Part shown: piece after piece, positions 1 to 8,962 of the stretch
How positions within the stretch are numbered: position 1 is the first letter of the stretch
Layout: the number at the start of each line of letters is the position of its first letter
NCBI GenBank assembly: GCA_963775445.1
Contig: CAVZIT010000006.1
Location: forward strand, 868,001-932,000
Reading direction: 5' to 3'
DNA: 64,000 nucleotides
DNA from: Dokdonella_A sp963775445
GTDB lineage: Bacteria > Pseudomonadota > Gammaproteobacteria > Xanthomonadales > Rhodanobacteraceae
Translations under genes and position numbers: made by a program
Notes under the pieces: model-generated
What the model was told of the DNA's origin: nothing
Seen by the model: the letters and a program-made list of their open reading frames with translations, nothing else
Database searches by the model: none

Positions 1-125
1 GCGAGCCCGTTGTCAGCTTCGCCGACGATATCGATGCCGCCCGTCTCGATCAGAAGCGAACGCAGACGCTCACGCGCGGGGGCTTCGTCATCGACAATCA
101 AGGTTCGCACCGGGTCCTCGTTCAA
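1..125 (-). CDS. LytTR/AlgR-type response regulator, N-terminal part (runs off the window)
   Basis: Only the first 41 codons are visible. The start ATG overlaps the stop of the upstream sensor kinase in an ATGA arrangement, so the two are translationally coupled. The visible peptide begins a receiver domain: a beta-1 strand ending in the acidic VDDE cluster that binds magnesium, followed by an APARERLR helix typical of LytR/AlgR regulators. The phospho-acceptor aspartate and the DNA-binding domain lie outside the window. The family is inferred from the partner kinase, which is of the LytS/AlgZ type. Confidence 0.85.
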   Translation of the reverse strand, partial: MNEDPVRTLIVDDEAPARERLRSLLIETGGIDIVGEADNGL

Positions 126-1162
126 TCGCCCGCAGTGCGGACCGGCATGCGCAGCACCACCGTATAGCGGTCCACACCGTGCTCGACGCTCAGTTCGGCA
201 CGCCCGCCGAAGTGATAGCCGATGCGACCGCGAATGTTGGCAAGCGCCACGCCATTGCGCGCGCGCGCAGCGTCTGTCGATACGGGATTGGTTATCGTGA
301 TTTCGACGCGGTTGTCGTCGCACGCGCCATGGATGCCGATGGTCCCGCCCGCCGGCAATCGCTGGATGCCGTGATACACCGCATTCTCGACCAGTGGCTG
401 CAGCAGCAGCCGCGGCAGGGGCATGTCTCGTGGCAGCTTCTCGACATGGATGTCCGTGCGCAGCTTCTCACCGAGGCGCCGGCTTTCGATGCGCAGGTAA
501 TTATCGACGATGTCCAGCTCCTCGCCCAATGTACCCATGCTGTCGCCAACCCCAAGGGCCGCTCTGAACAGATCGGCCAGGTCGAGGACCGCATGTTCCG
601 CCTCACCCGGGCGCGTGCGGATCAGGCTCGCGATGGTATTCATGCTGTTGAACAGGAAGTGGGGACGGATGCGCGCCTGCAATGCATCGACCTCGGCCTT
701 TGCGACAGCCTGCAGACGTTCGCGCCAGCGATCCTGCACATACAGATAGCGCAGCAGTGCCGCAGCGATCAGCGCGCAGATCGCTGCATTGTCGAGCACG
801 AAGCGCATGCCTTGCCCGGTAGCCACGGTCATCCGAAGGCCAAGCGCACGATCGGTCGAGTACACGACTGCGCTGCCGAGAACCGTGCCGATTACCGCAA
901 ACAACCATGCGATGGCGAAAGCGCTGACAGTGGAAACCCGTTCCAGCGTCGGGCGCAGGGAACACAACACGACGACATCGAGCAGCGCCAGCCATTGCAC
1001 GAACACGCTGACGATCGCGAGTCGCGCCAACCACGAGCCACCGTGCTGGTGCGGCGCCAGCACCGCGACCAGCGCGACCAGTTCGGCCACGACCATGACG
1101 GCGAACAAGGTCGGTAGCGTGCAAAACTGCGGCAACCAGCGACGCGCCTCGGAATCGCTCAT
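122..1162 (-). CDS. LytS/AlgZ-type sensor histidine kinase
   Basis: The product is a 346-residue membrane histidine kinase. Four hydrophobic segments fill roughly residues 15-140 and match the AlgZ/FimS architecture, including the N-terminal LPQFCTLPTLFAV motif region. The His_kinase domain (PF06580 type) carries the phospho-acceptor histidine in RPHFLFNSMNT near residue 168. An ATPase domain follows with the N box (PLVENAVYHG) and a degenerate glycine region. It overlaps the response regulator by four bases and would phosphorylate it. AlgZ-AlgR pairs control exopolysaccharide, pili and motility in pseudomonads and xanthomonads; the target here is unknown. The gene diverges from the pigment locus. 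Confidence 0.9.
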   Translation of the reverse strand: MSDSEARRWLPQFCTLPTLFAVMVVAELVALVAVLAPHQHGGSWLARLAIVSVFVQWLALLDVVVLCSLRPTLERVSTVSAFAIAWLFAVIGTVLGSAVVYSTDRALGLRMTVATGQGMRFVLDNAAICALIAAALLRYLYVQDRWRERLQAVAKAEVDALQARIRPHFLFNSMNTIASLIRTRPGEAEHAVLDLADLFRAALGVGDSMGTLGEELDIVDNYLRIESRRLGEKLRTDIHVEKLPRDMPLPRLLLQPLVENAVYHGIQRLPAGGTIGIHGACDDNRVEITITNPVSTDAARARNGVALANIRGRIGYHFGGRAELSVEHGVDRYTVVLRMPVRTAGD

Positions 1163-1363
1163 CCATCATCCTCCCGGCGCGATGTTATCCCCTTGTCGCG
1201 TTGCGCGCGCGGAACGGACGCTCAATCGACCGGGTTCGGCCGCGATCCGCCCCTTGCGCGAAGTGCTGTCGACATGAAAGACCTCTGGATTCGACATGAA
1301 TTCAACCTTGGTGGCGAAGCATGCGCAGTGCACAATGTCGGCATCGCCCAGGGAAACATCTGC

Positions 1364-2971
1364 ATGTCATCCAGCGTGACCCACGACGTCGTCATTCTCG
1401 GGGGCGGCCTTGCGGGACTTACGCTCGCGCTGCAACTGCGTCGCCAGTTCGCCGATCTCGATATCGTCGTACTCGAACGCCAGCCGCATCCGGTTCCGCT
1501 GGCCGCGCACAAGATCGGTGAATCGCTGGTCGAAGTGGGTGCCGATTATCTGGCGTCCACGCTCGGATTGCGCGCGCATCTGGACACCGCGCAGATTCGG
1601 AAATTCGGTTTCCGTTTCTTTTTTTCCGATGGCCGCGACGATCTCGGCGCGGTCACCGAGCTCGGAGTGAGTCGCGTGCTGCCGACACCGACCTGGCAGA
1701 TCGATCGCGGATTGCTGGAAAATTTCCTGGGCACCGAAGTTCGGCGCAACGGCGTGATCCTTCACTGCAACGCCGTGGTCCGGGGCGTCGATATCGATGC
1801 CGACTCGGCTCACAGCGTACGCGTCAACGTCGAGGGCAGCCATCAGGAGCTGCGCGCACGCTGGCTTGTCGATGCATCCGGTCGCGCGGGTCTGCTCAAG
1901 CGCAAGCTCGGTCTTGAGCAAACCAACGGCCACGATGCCAACGCCGTGTGGTTTCGCATCGACGAGCGCCTGCGCGTCGATGATTGGGTTGCGAACGAGA
2001 CCTGGCGCGCCGCTTGCGATCCACCCGAGCGCTGGCGTTCGACCAATCATCTGGTCGGCCCGGGCTATTGGGTGTGGCTGATTCCGCTGGCTTCGGGTGC
2101 CCATTCGATCGGCATCGTCGCCGACGCGAAGCTCCATCCTCTATCCGGGATGAACACTTTCGATCGCGCGCTCACGTGGCTCGGCGAGCATCAGCCGGCC
2201 CTCGCCAGGGAATTGGAGACACGGCGCGACAAACTGCTCGATTTCGCTTTCCTGCGCGGCTATTCGCACGATGCAAGGCAATTTTTTTCGGGCGATCGCT
2301 GGGCGTTGACCGGCGACGCCGGTGCGTTTCTCGATCCGTTCTACTCGCCGGGCACCGATTTCATCGCTATTGCCAACACCTACATCACTGCGCTGATCGG
2401 ACTCGACCGTGCCGGCCAGCGCATCGCCCCGTTCGCGCGTCTTTACGAGCAGATGTTCCGGGCGTTTTATGGCAATACTCTGTCGCTGTTCCGCGGCCAA
2501 TACCCGCTGTTCGGCAACGCCGACGTGATGCCACTCAAGGTGACCTGGGACTACACCTATTATTGGGGCATCCTGTGCCAGATCGTGATGCAGGATCGCC
2601 TGACGGACATCGCACTGTTCGCCGATGTCCAGGCGGAGCTCGCGCGCGCGGATCGCCTCAATCGGCGCATGCAGGTTCTGTTGCGCCGCTGGGCCGCAGT
2701 CAACGTCGCGGAAAACCCGCCGGCGATGCTGGACCAGATCGACTTGCCGTGGTTCGTCGAGCTCAATCGCGGCCTCACCGACCGCATCGATCGCGAACAA
2801 GTGATCGCACGCCTGCGTCGCCACGTCGCCTTGATGGAGGAGCTCGCGGCGACGATCGCCGATCGCGCGCGCCGCAGCTGTCCGGACCTCGATCTGGACG
2901 GCCTCGAACGAACCGCGTCGGAAACCGAAAGCGAGACGGGGGGACTCGGGTTGTTCGACGCCGCGGCGTGA
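1364..2971 (+). CDS. FAD-dependent oxidoreductase, tryptophan-halogenase-like (pigment locus)
   Basis: The ATG at 1364 is chosen because it places the FAD dinucleotide motif (VVILGGGLAG) close to the N-terminus; the open frame runs further upstream but that part does not look like coding sequence. The product is 535 residues. It carries the IGESL segment near residue 50, the halogenase-type WVWLIP (WxWxIP) motif near residue 235, and the GDAGAFLDPFYSPG FAD-contact region near residue 320. Flavoproteins of this type occur in xanthomonadin and aryl-polyene clusters, where they are thought to modify the aryl head or polyene. A second flavoprotein of the class lies at 10107. Whether it halogenates or only oxidises cannot be told from sequence. 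Confidence 0.85.
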   Translation: MSSSVTHDVVILGGGLAGLTLALQLRRQFADLDIVVLERQPHPVPLAAHKIGESLVEVGADYLASTLGLRAHLDTAQIRKFGFRFFFSDGRDDLGAVTELGVSRVLPTPTWQIDRGLLENFLGTEVRRNGVILHCNAVVRGVDIDADSAHSVRVNVEGSHQELRARWLVDASGRAGLLKRKLGLEQTNGHDANAVWFRIDERLRVDDWVANETWRAACDPPERWRSTNHLVGPGYWVWLIPLASGAHSIGIVADAKLHPLSGMNTFDRALTWLGEHQPALARELETRRDKLLDFAFLRGYSHDARQFFSGDRWALTGDAGAFLDPFYSPGTDFIAIANTYITALIGLDRAGQRIAPFARLYEQMFRAFYGNTLSLFRGQYPLFGNADVMPLKVTWDYTYYWGILCQIVMQDRLTDIALFADVQAELARADRLNRRMQVLLRRWAAVNVAENPPAMLDQIDLPWFVELNRGLTDRIDREQVIARLRRHVALMEELAATIADRARRSCPDLDLDGLERTASETESETGGLGLFDAAA

Positions 2972-3019
2972 TCCTTTGGTCGGACGCGGCGCGAGCTTGT
3001 ACCCGGCGATTTGTCGATC

Positions 3020-3748
3020 TCAGGCCATGCCACCGTTGACGCCGATGATCTGGCCATTGATGTAGCCGGCCGCGTCCGAACACAGGAATGCGACCAGTGC
3101 GGCAACCTCTTCCGGCGTGCCGACGCGGCCGGCCGGCACGATCGCCTTGATTCGATCCGGCGTGAATTGCTCCCCGATCATGCGCCCCGCGATCAGGCCC
3201 GGGGCCACGACGTTGGCGGTGATGCCGCGCGATGCCATCTCGCGCGCGAGCGACTTGCTGGCGCCATGCAACGCTGCCTTGGCGGCAGCGTAATTCACCT
3301 GTCCGCGATTGCCGGTCTGTGCCGCCACCGACGAGATGCTGACGATACGTCCGAAGCGCGTGCGCGCCATCGGCAACAGCAATGGCTGAACCACATGGAA
3401 GAATCCGTGCAGCGAGACGTCGATGACGCGATGCCACTGCTCCTCGCGCATGCCCGCCATCGGCGCATCGTCGTGGATGCCGGCGTTGTGCACGACCAGC
3501 TGGATCGGGCCCGCCACGAGTGCGTTTTCCAGCGCCGCCCGGGTTGCCGCCGCATCGGTCAAATCGAAAACGATCATGGCGGCGTTGCCATGGGCGGCGG
3601 TGATTTCGGCCACGACGCTTTCGGCGCGTTCGCGGCCATTGTTCGCATGGACCAGCACCTGATGGCCCGCCTTGGCCAGGTCGCGGGCGATGGCAGCGCC
3701 GATGTCGCCACTGGCACCGGTGACGAGTGCCCGCCGCGTTTTGATCAT
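3020..3748 (-). CDS. 3-oxoacyl-ACP reductase, FabG-type SDR (pigment locus)
   Basis: This is a 242-residue short-chain dehydrogenase. It has the NAD(P)-binding TGASGDIG motif at residues 10-17, the HNAG motif near residue 90, the catalytic serine in SISSVA, and the YAAAK active site near residue 155. The C-terminus ends in NGQIIGVNGGMA, typical of FabG-like reductases. In aryl-polyene pathways such a ketoreductase (the ApeQ role) reduces the beta-keto group after each elongation. It is the last gene of the minus-strand run 9963-3020 and faces the flavoprotein gene at 1364-2971. Confidence 0.9.
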   Translation of the reverse strand: MIKTRRALVTGASGDIGAAIARDLAKAGHQVLVHANNGRERAESVVAEITAAHGNAAMIVFDLTDAAATRAALENALVAGPIQLVVHNAGIHDDAPMAGMREEQWHRVIDVSLHGFFHVVQPLLLPMARTRFGRIVSISSVAAQTGNRGQVNYAAAKAALHGASKSLAREMASRGITANVVAPGLIAGRMIGEQFTPDRIKAIVPAGRVGTPEEVAALVAFLCSDAAGYINGQIIGVNGGMA

Positions 3749-3993
3749 GCCCTGTCCGTCATTTCATTCGCATCGAGTCATTCGCATCGGAAAACCCATC
3801 ATGACCGATCCGATGTGATTCGCGCACCTTGGCGTGATCCACGGGATGCAAGCGCGTGCGAAAGGTCGGCCAAACTTTCCCCATGGATTACTCGTGAAAT
3901 ACCGTCCGTCAAGCGATTGGCTGCACGGTCGGCGTCACGTCCCGGAGGCAGAAGACGACTGCTTCAATCTGCCGCGAAACACAACGCACCGGG

Positions 3994-4260
3994 CTATTCT
4001 TCGGGCTGCTCCAAGCCCGACTTCAGCTCTTCGAGGTCGGAGATCACCGATTCGAGTGCGTCGTACAACTGCCCCTGGCGATTCATCAGGTCGTCGAATT
4101 TCTCGGTCTGCTTGAACCTGGCCAATTCACCGTCGAACAACATCCATTCGGCGGTCAGCGTCTCGACGTTGTTCTTGGAATAGTGGCGCATCTCCTTGAG
4201 CTGCGTGATCGTGTTGGTGAGATGATCGATGTCGGTCTTGCCGGTTTGTTCGTCTGACAT
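3994..4260 (-). CDS. Small acidic helical protein, function unknown
   Basis: An 88-residue ORF starts with MSDEQTGKT and consists almost entirely of predicted amphipathic helix, with heptad-like leucines (LTNTITQLKEM, LYDALESVISDLEEL). It has no signal peptide, membrane segment or cysteine, and is acidic at both ends. It lies between the ketoreductase and dehydratase genes of the pigment locus on the same strand, separated from the dehydratase gene by the stem-loop region at 4291-4514. I do not recognise the family. A small coiled-coil adaptor is a guess from composition only. Confidence 0.7.
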   Translation of the reverse strand: MSDEQTGKTDIDHLTNTITQLKEMRHYSKNNVETLTAEWMLFDGELARFKQTEKFDDLMNRQGQLYDALESVISDLEELKSGLEQPEE

Positions 4261-4290
4261 GCGCGAGTCCCAGGTTGAAAGGATGTGGTC

Positions 4291-4514
4291 GCCTGCCGTC
4301 ATGCAGGCCGGTTGACGTATGTCGAGGGTGCGCAGTCGAGCATGAATCGCGCCTTGCCGGACATAAGGAAACTCTGATTTTGATCGGAGTTTCCGCGGGC
4401 CAAGGACGGCCCGCCGCCAATCAGGCGCACAAGCGCTTGATTTGGCGGAGCCGAGTCCGGACATGTGCCGGACTCGGCGCGCTCTGGCAGACCCAGGATG
4501 GGTTTGTTCAGAGC
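4291..4514 (+). other. Array of abutting stem-loops, candidate structured RNA
   Basis: The 286-base gap between the small ORF and the dehydratase gene holds five hairpins lying end to end. Hairpin 1 is 4367-4394 (12 bp, loop TTTG). Hairpin 2 is 4395-4414 (7 bp, GCGGGCC/GGCCCGC). Hairpin 3 is 4415-4447 (14 bp with one bulge, loop ACAA). Hairpin 4 is 4450-4478 (11 bp perfect, GCCGAGTCCGG arm). Hairpin 5 is 4481-4514 (about 14 bp with a small internal asymmetry). A separate 6-bp hairpin lies at 4291-4308. The non-Watson-Crick positions (4375/4386, 4424/4437, 4487/4507, 4490/4504) read as G-U on the plus strand and A-C on the minus strand, which favours a plus-strand RNA. No T-run follows, so a simple terminator is unlikely. 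Confidence 0.45.
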
Positions 4515-4546
4515 TTTCATAATGGCGCGTGACACACAGCGAATGC

Positions 4547-4987
4547 TCAGGCCCGTGGCACATCGGCAACCATCACCGTTGCGCGTCCGTGCGCCAGCAC
4601 GGTGTCCTGATGCAGCACGCGAAATGCGTATTGCCAACCGGCAGTCCCTGCCAGCAGCCTTTCGGCGTTGACATCGAGCGATCCCGCCTTATCGTCGATG
4701 CGCGCAGCGCACAGATCGACCGCGCGCAACGCCACCAGAAAGCCGGGCGCGGCCGATGTGCCCGCTTCGCGTGCGACCAGGCCGCCATGCACGGCCATTG
4801 CCTGCGCACCGTATTCGCATAGATGCACCGCGCGCAGGATGCCGTCGCTGCGCAAGGGGTTGTCCGCGCTTCGATGCGACCTGCTGCGCGCATGGATGCG
4901 CGTCGGGTCCCAGCCAATGACCTCGTCCAGCAGGCACATCGCGCCGCGATGCGGGATCAGTCCGACCCATTCAGCCTTGGGAATCAT
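4547..4987 (-). CDS. Hot-dog 3-hydroxyacyl-ACP dehydratase, ApeP-like (pigment locus)
   Basis: A 146-residue hot-dog protein. The N-terminal PHRGAMCLLDEV segment (residues 12-23) is the FabA/FabZ-like signature region, with the catalytic histidine in IPHRG. A second conserved stretch (HLCEYGAQAMAVHGG) forms the central helix. In aryl-polyene clusters such a protein dehydrates the 3-hydroxyacyl-ACP intermediate or pairs with a second dehydratase (here 8959-9258). The start overlaps the end of the exporter gene by 17 bases, so translation is probably coupled. Confidence 0.85.
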   Translation of the reverse strand: MIPKAEWVGLIPHRGAMCLLDEVIGWDPTRIHARSRSHRSADNPLRSDGILRAVHLCEYGAQAMAVHGGLVAREAGTSAAPGFLVALRAVDLCAARIDDKAGSLDVNAERLLAGTAGWQYAFRVLHQDTVLAHGRATVMVADVPRA

Positions 4988-7379
4988 GCGGGCGCGGACT
5001 TCGTTGGTGTGCCATCAGGATCGACAGGCAGAAATGGAAACCGACGCCGAGGCCGACCGTGAGACCGATCGCCCGAAGCACCGGAAGCGACGAGGCGGCC
5101 TGCATGCCGAACACGAGCAGCGCCGAGATCACGCAGACCAGGGTCGCGTGCAGTGTACGGCGTGCTTCGGCTGCGTCGGCCACCGGACGTTCGAAGAACA
5201 GCGCATAGTGCAGGCCGAGGCCCGCCGCGAGTGTCAGGGCGACCAGATGGAACAGCGACAGCGATATGCCGAAACCGCGCTCGACGACGAGCACCATCAG
5301 GGTCGCGAGACACATCGGCGCGAGCACATGCAGCGCGCGCCGCCAATTGCCGAGTGCGAACCCGACGGTGAGCGCAAGCAGTACGAACGCCGCGACCAGT
5401 GCTCGCAGGATTCGCGTGCGATAGGAGATGACCAGGGATTCCGATGCAGCTTTCAGGTCGAGCAGCCGCACGCGACCGCCGGAGGCATCGGCGAGGGCGG
5501 CAAGTGCAGCCGGGTCGTGCACGCCACTCAGCGTGGCGAGACCCAGCCATCCCCGATCGCGTCGTACCAGCATCGACTCGAGGCGCGCGCCCAGTGGCGA
5601 GGCGGCAAACGTTTTGGGGGTCAACGGCGGCAATCCTCGAGCGGCCTCGACATCCTCCACGAACGGCGCAAACAGGCCGGCACGAAAAGGCAGATCATCG
5701 CGAGCCTTGTCCAATGCCGCGGTCAGCGTCGGGCGATCCGGCAGTCTCGCCTGGCGCGCGCGCTGCGTCGCGATGCTTGGCAGATAACGGCTCGGAAGCT
5801 CGGCGCCATCGATCGCCTTCGCTGCAATCAGCTGATCGAGCTTGGGTTGCAACACTTCCGACAGAGCCAGCACGCCTTGCGCGTCGGATGCTTCGAGTAC
5901 CAAAAGATAGCGGACATCCGGCGCGCCGAGTTCACTGCGCAGTTTCGCATCGCGTGTCAGCAGCTTCGCCGGTACCGGCGTCAACGCCGCGAGATTGTTT
6001 TCCCACAACGGGGTCGGCGCGAGCCACAGCACCACGAGTCCGATCGCACTGAGCAGCCACGGCAACCAGCGCGGACGCGGCAATGCGTCCAGCCACCGCC
6101 AGGCGCCCGCAAGCCCGGGCATTTCCGACGCGTCTCGAAATCGCACGGGCAGCACGCGCGGCAGCAGGTAGCGCGTAGTGAGTCCGGCAACGAGCAGACC
6201 GGTGATCGTGAACACGGCCAGTTGTTGCAAGCCGCGAACTCCGGAGAAAAAGAATGCAAGATACGCAATCGCGGCCGATGCGATCGCGGTCGCGAGCAAA
6301 GGCCACAAGGCGCGCACGCTGGTCACGGCGTCTTCGCCCTTGCGGCGATGGCTGAGCAGACGAATCGGGTATTCCTGCGCGACGCCGAGCAATGTGAAGC
6401 CGAACGCCAGCGTGATTCCATGCACCGCGCCAAACGCGCCCGAGAGTACCGCAAGCCCGGCCAGCGCAGCGCTCACGATCGGCAGACCGGCGAGCAACAA
6501 CACCCCGATGCTGCGATAGGCGAACAGCAACAGCACGATGAATCCGACCGTGCTGACCGCCCCGATGCGATCGGCCTGCGCGCGCGTCCTTGCGTTGATC
6601 AGTACGCTGAAATATCCCGGACCGCTCAATGTCAGTTGCGCTTCGCTCGCGCCCGGCAGTGCGTGAAATGCCGATTCGAGCGCGCCGATCGCCTCGCCTT
6701 GTGCGGCCGGATCGAAACCGGGCGCATGCGTCTGGGCCACCAGCAACGCGGCGCCATCGGCAAACCAGACGCCGTCGCGCAGCGCGGGCGCCCTGGGCGG
6801 CGCGTAGCGTTTGGCGAGAGAAAGGACTTCGAGCGTCGGATCACGTGCAAGCCAGGGCTTGAGTAATGCGGCCGCAGGCGATGCCAGATCCTCGACGCGT
6901 TGTTGCAACTGGTCGGAAAGAAAAGCCGAGTCGAGTGGGTGCGTATCGAAGGTCGGCGACAACAGATAGCGGTACGGCAGCCATTTCGCGTCGAGGCTGA
7001 CTGGATCGAATGCGCCATTGAGCGCGCGCTCGAAATGCGGATCTGCTTCCAATGCAGCGACGAGTCCCCGGCTCAAATCGGCCAGTCGAGGCGCCGTTGC
7101 ACCACGGATCGCAATCAGCAACAAACGCGCGCCCGGGCCTTCGCCGATCTGGTCCATCAGCAACTTCTGGTCGGGCGTTTGCGGTGGTGGCATGAAGCTG
7201 CGAAGGTCGGTGCTGATGTGCAGCGAGCGGATCGTGTATCCGCCGAGCAGTACCAGCAGCAGCAACCACACGACGAGCACATATCCACGAGGAGAACGCA
7301 GGCGCATCCTTAATCGCGTCCGACGCGGCGGCGCCGCCGGGATCCCTGCAGCAAGGTGATCAACTTCACTGCGCGGCAT
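4971..7379 (-). CDS. MMPL/RND-type exporter of the pigment locus
   Basis: A large inner-membrane protein of about 800 residues. It has the MMPL pattern of two halves, each with one transmembrane helix, a large periplasmic loop and a cluster of five helices. The first helix is VVWLLLLVLLGGYTI. The first helix cluster includes VGFIVLLLFAYRSIG, and the second half begins near WLPWLLSAIGLVVLWLA. Exporters of this type in aryl-polyene and xanthomonadin loci move the aryl-polyenyl lipid toward the outer membrane together with a LolA-like partner, encoded just upstream. ATG 7379 lies within the last codons of that gene and is preceded by GGCGGAG; ATG 7307 is an alternative. Confidence 0.9.
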   Translation of the reverse strand: MPRSEVDHLAAGIPAAPPRRTRLRMRLRSPRGYVLVVWLLLLVLLGGYTIRSLHISTDLRSFMPPPQTPDQKLLMDQIGEGPGARLLLIAIRGATAPRLADLSRGLVAALEADPHFERALNGAFDPVSLDAKWLPYRYLLSPTFDTHPLDSAFLSDQLQQRVEDLASPAAALLKPWLARDPTLEVLSLAKRYAPPRAPALRDGVWFADGAALLVAQTHAPGFDPAAQGEAIGALESAFHALPGASEAQLTLSGPGYFSVLINARTRAQADRIGAVSTVGFIVLLLFAYRSIGVLLLAGLPIVSAALAGLAVLSGAFGAVHGITLAFGFTLLGVAQEYPIRLLSHRRKGEDAVTSVRALWPLLATAIASAAIAYLAFFFSGVRGLQQLAVFTITGLLVAGLTTRYLLPRVLPVRFRDASEMPGLAGAWRWLDALPRPRWLPWLLSAIGLVVLWLAPTPLWENNLAALTPVPAKLLTRDAKLRSELGAPDVRYLLVLEASDAQGVLALSEVLQPKLDQLIAAKAIDGAELPSRYLPSIATQRARQARLPDRPTLTAALDKARDDLPFRAGLFAPFVEDVEAARGLPPLTPKTFAASPLGARLESMLVRRDRGWLGLATLSGVHDPAALAALADASGGRVRLLDLKAASESLVISYRTRILRALVAAFVLLALTVGFALGNWRRALHVLAPMCLATLMVLVVERGFGISLSLFHLVALTLAAGLGLHYALFFERPVADAAEARRTLHATLVCVISALLVFGMQAASSLPVLRAIGLTVGLGVGFHFCLSILMAHQRSPRPHDSQG

Positions 7380-8058
7380 CTCCGCCGCGGCACAGCAACG
7401 CGATCGCACCGGGAGTCGGATGCGACGACAAATTTGTCGCCGCGAGCGGCCCGATCAGTAATACGCTGACGTCGTCGTCGGCCTCGCGGGTGCGAAAGCA
7501 GCGCGCGCTCTTTCCGCTGCCATCAACCTCGATCGCCTTGATATGCCTCGCCAACCGACTGTCGCGCGGCTTGAGGATCAGCCGCCAGTGCGCCGCGTCG
7601 CCGGTGGAGCTCAACGAGAAATCCTGCTGCAGCGCCTTCGCGTCACCGCCGAGCAGTGCCGCGAATCCATGCAGGAATCCCTCGAGTTCGGGCGCGCGAC
7701 TCAAGGCGAAACGGCGCGGAGCCTGATCTCCCCGGCGCACGACCGCCTCGCCGTCGGCAATCGTCGTCTGTTCGCGATAAGGCGTATCCACCCGCTTGCC
7801 CAGCTTGTCCGGACCTAGATACTCGAGCTCGCCACGCAGGATCAGCGGGCGGTCGAGCAAGCCGGAGAATCGTACCTCCGTGTAGGCAGTGCGTGCCGGC
7901 GCGTCACGTTTCAAATCCGCGACGTGCGCAGTTGCGTCCGCAGAGATCGAAGGGGTCGATGATGCAGCTGTCGTTGCATCGCGCCCGGGACGCGCGTCAG
8001 GCGACGACGCGAGGCTGGGCAGCGCGAACGCTGTCATCAGCAACCAGATCGTCGCCAT
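7366..8058 (-). CDS. LolA-like periplasmic lipid carrier (pigment locus)
   Basis: A secreted protein of about 230 residues. Start 8058 gives a signal peptide (MATIWLLMTAFALPSLA, then a cleavage-compatible SS). The mature part contains the LolA-fold sequence order: YTEVRFSGLLDRPLILRGELEYLGPDKLGKRV, then a long run ending in RHIKAIEVDGSGKSARCF. LolA-like proteins in aryl-polyene clusters work with the MMPL exporter encoded next door. The 5' end overlaps the acyltransferase gene by about 60 bases; ATG 8085 is an alternative start. Confidence 0.8.
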   Translation of the reverse strand: MATIWLLMTAFALPSLASSPDARPGRDATTAASSTPSISADATAHVADLKRDAPARTAYTEVRFSGLLDRPLILRGELEYLGPDKLGKRVDTPYREQTTIADGEAVVRRGDQAPRRFALSRAPELEGFLHGFAALLGGDAKALQQDFSLSSTGDAAHWRLILKPRDSRLARHIKAIEVDGSGKSARCFRTREADDDVSVLLIGPLAATNLSSHPTPGAIALLCRGGDAAQ

Positions 8059-8962
8059 CCGCCTCGTCGAGATTCCAGAAGTCATACCAGTTGAACCAGT
8101 TGTAGGGTGCGCTTCGCACATGATGTTCCAGACGCGCAGCGAATTTCTGCACCAGCGCGGTCAGTTCTGCCTTGCGGGTGCGCCGCGAAAGATCCAGCCC
8201 ATCGGCGAAGTGTTCGAACACCAGATCATAGCTGCGCCCGCCGCGATAGATCCCGAAGCACAGGACGATCGGTACCTTGAGCATGGCCCCGATCAGGAAC
8301 GGCGCCACCGGAAAGCGCGCTGGGGAACCCATGAAATCCACCACGGTGGTCGCCTCGTGCGGACGAGCGCGATCGGCTAGCAGCGTGACCAGGGCGCCTT
8401 CGCGAACCGCCTCACCGAGGGCGAGCACGACGTCGGTTCCGGGTCGCGACGCATCGATGACGTTGCGGCCTATCTCCGGGCTCAGTTCATGCAGGAGATC
8501 CGTCAATGCCGGGGTCTGCTGGGTGTCCAGAACAACGCGCACTTTCACGTCCGGGCGCTTCACCGCGAGCACGCGCAACACCTCGAAGCTGCCGATGTGC
8601 GCGCCGAGCAGGAGTACCCCGCGATCGGGACGTATCGAGGCATGCAGATCGTCGAGGCCATCGATGTGCAGATCGAAATTGCGCAATCGGCCGGCCAGCA
8701 GGAACACCCGGTCGAGGATAGTCGCAGCGAAGCAGTGGATATGGCGCAGCACCTGCAACGGGTTCGCCTGCCGCCCGAGCGCGCGGGTGAGGTAGGCATA
8801 CGATGCGCGCCGCTCCGGCCCGCGTCGGAAGAAGAAATACAGGGTGATCGGATACAGGATCAGTCGCGCGACACCGCGGCCACCGTGCAGCCCGATCGAG
8901 CGGATCAGCCACAGCGCAAAGCGCCCGCCTCCCTCTGGACGCGCGGTCCAGTGGGGGCTCAT
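7997..8962 (-). CDS. Lipid A biosynthesis-type acyltransferase (pigment locus)
   Basis: A 321-residue LpxL/HtrB-like acyltransferase. The N-terminal half has a hydrophobic anchor (RLILYPITLYFFF). The catalytic HX4E motif is in GAHIGSFEVL near residue 125. A second conserved segment (VTLLADRA) and a C-terminal tryptophan-rich part (YNWFNWYDFW) match the family. Start 8962 forms an ATGA overlap with the upstream dehydratase gene. The homologous enzyme of xanthomonadin clusters attaches the polyene acyl chain to its lipid or glycerol carrier. The longer open frame upstream does not code for family sequence. Confidence 0.85.
   Translation of the reverse strand: MSPHWTARPEGGGRFALWLIRSIGLHGGRGVARLILYPITLYFFFRRGPERRASYAYLTRALGRQANPLQVLRHIHCFAATILDRVFLLAGRLRNFDLHIDGLDDLHASIRPDRGVLLLGAHIGSFEVLRVLAVKRPDVKVRVVLDTQQTPALTDLLHELSPEIGRNVIDASRPGTDVVLALGEAVREGALVTLLADRARPHEATTVVDFMGSPARFPVAPFLIGAMLKVPIVLCFGIYRGGRSYDLVFEHFADGLDLSRRTRKAELTALVQKFAARLEHHVRSAPYNWFNWYDFWNLDEADGDDLVADDSVRAAQPRVVA

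Noticed and set aside
1193..1363. Extended N-terminus of the first flavoprotein
   Set aside because: The frame is open upstream, but the FAD motif should be near the N-terminus, and ATG 1364 gives that.
4312..4345. Sigma-70 promoter for the stem-loop RNA (TTGACG as -35)
   Set aside because: No convincing -10 hexamer at 16-18 bases downstream.
4450..4478. Rho-independent terminator for the pigment operon
   Set aside because: The stem is strong, but no T-run follows on either strand and it is one of five adjacent hairpins, so a simple terminator does not explain it.
4367..4514. CRISPR array
   Set aside because: The hairpins have different sequences; there is no repeated unit or spacer.
4668..6866. 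732-codon open frame on the plus strand
   Set aside because: It is antisense to the MMPL exporter gene, is rich in Arg, Gln and His, and has no domain; a GC-rich shadow frame.
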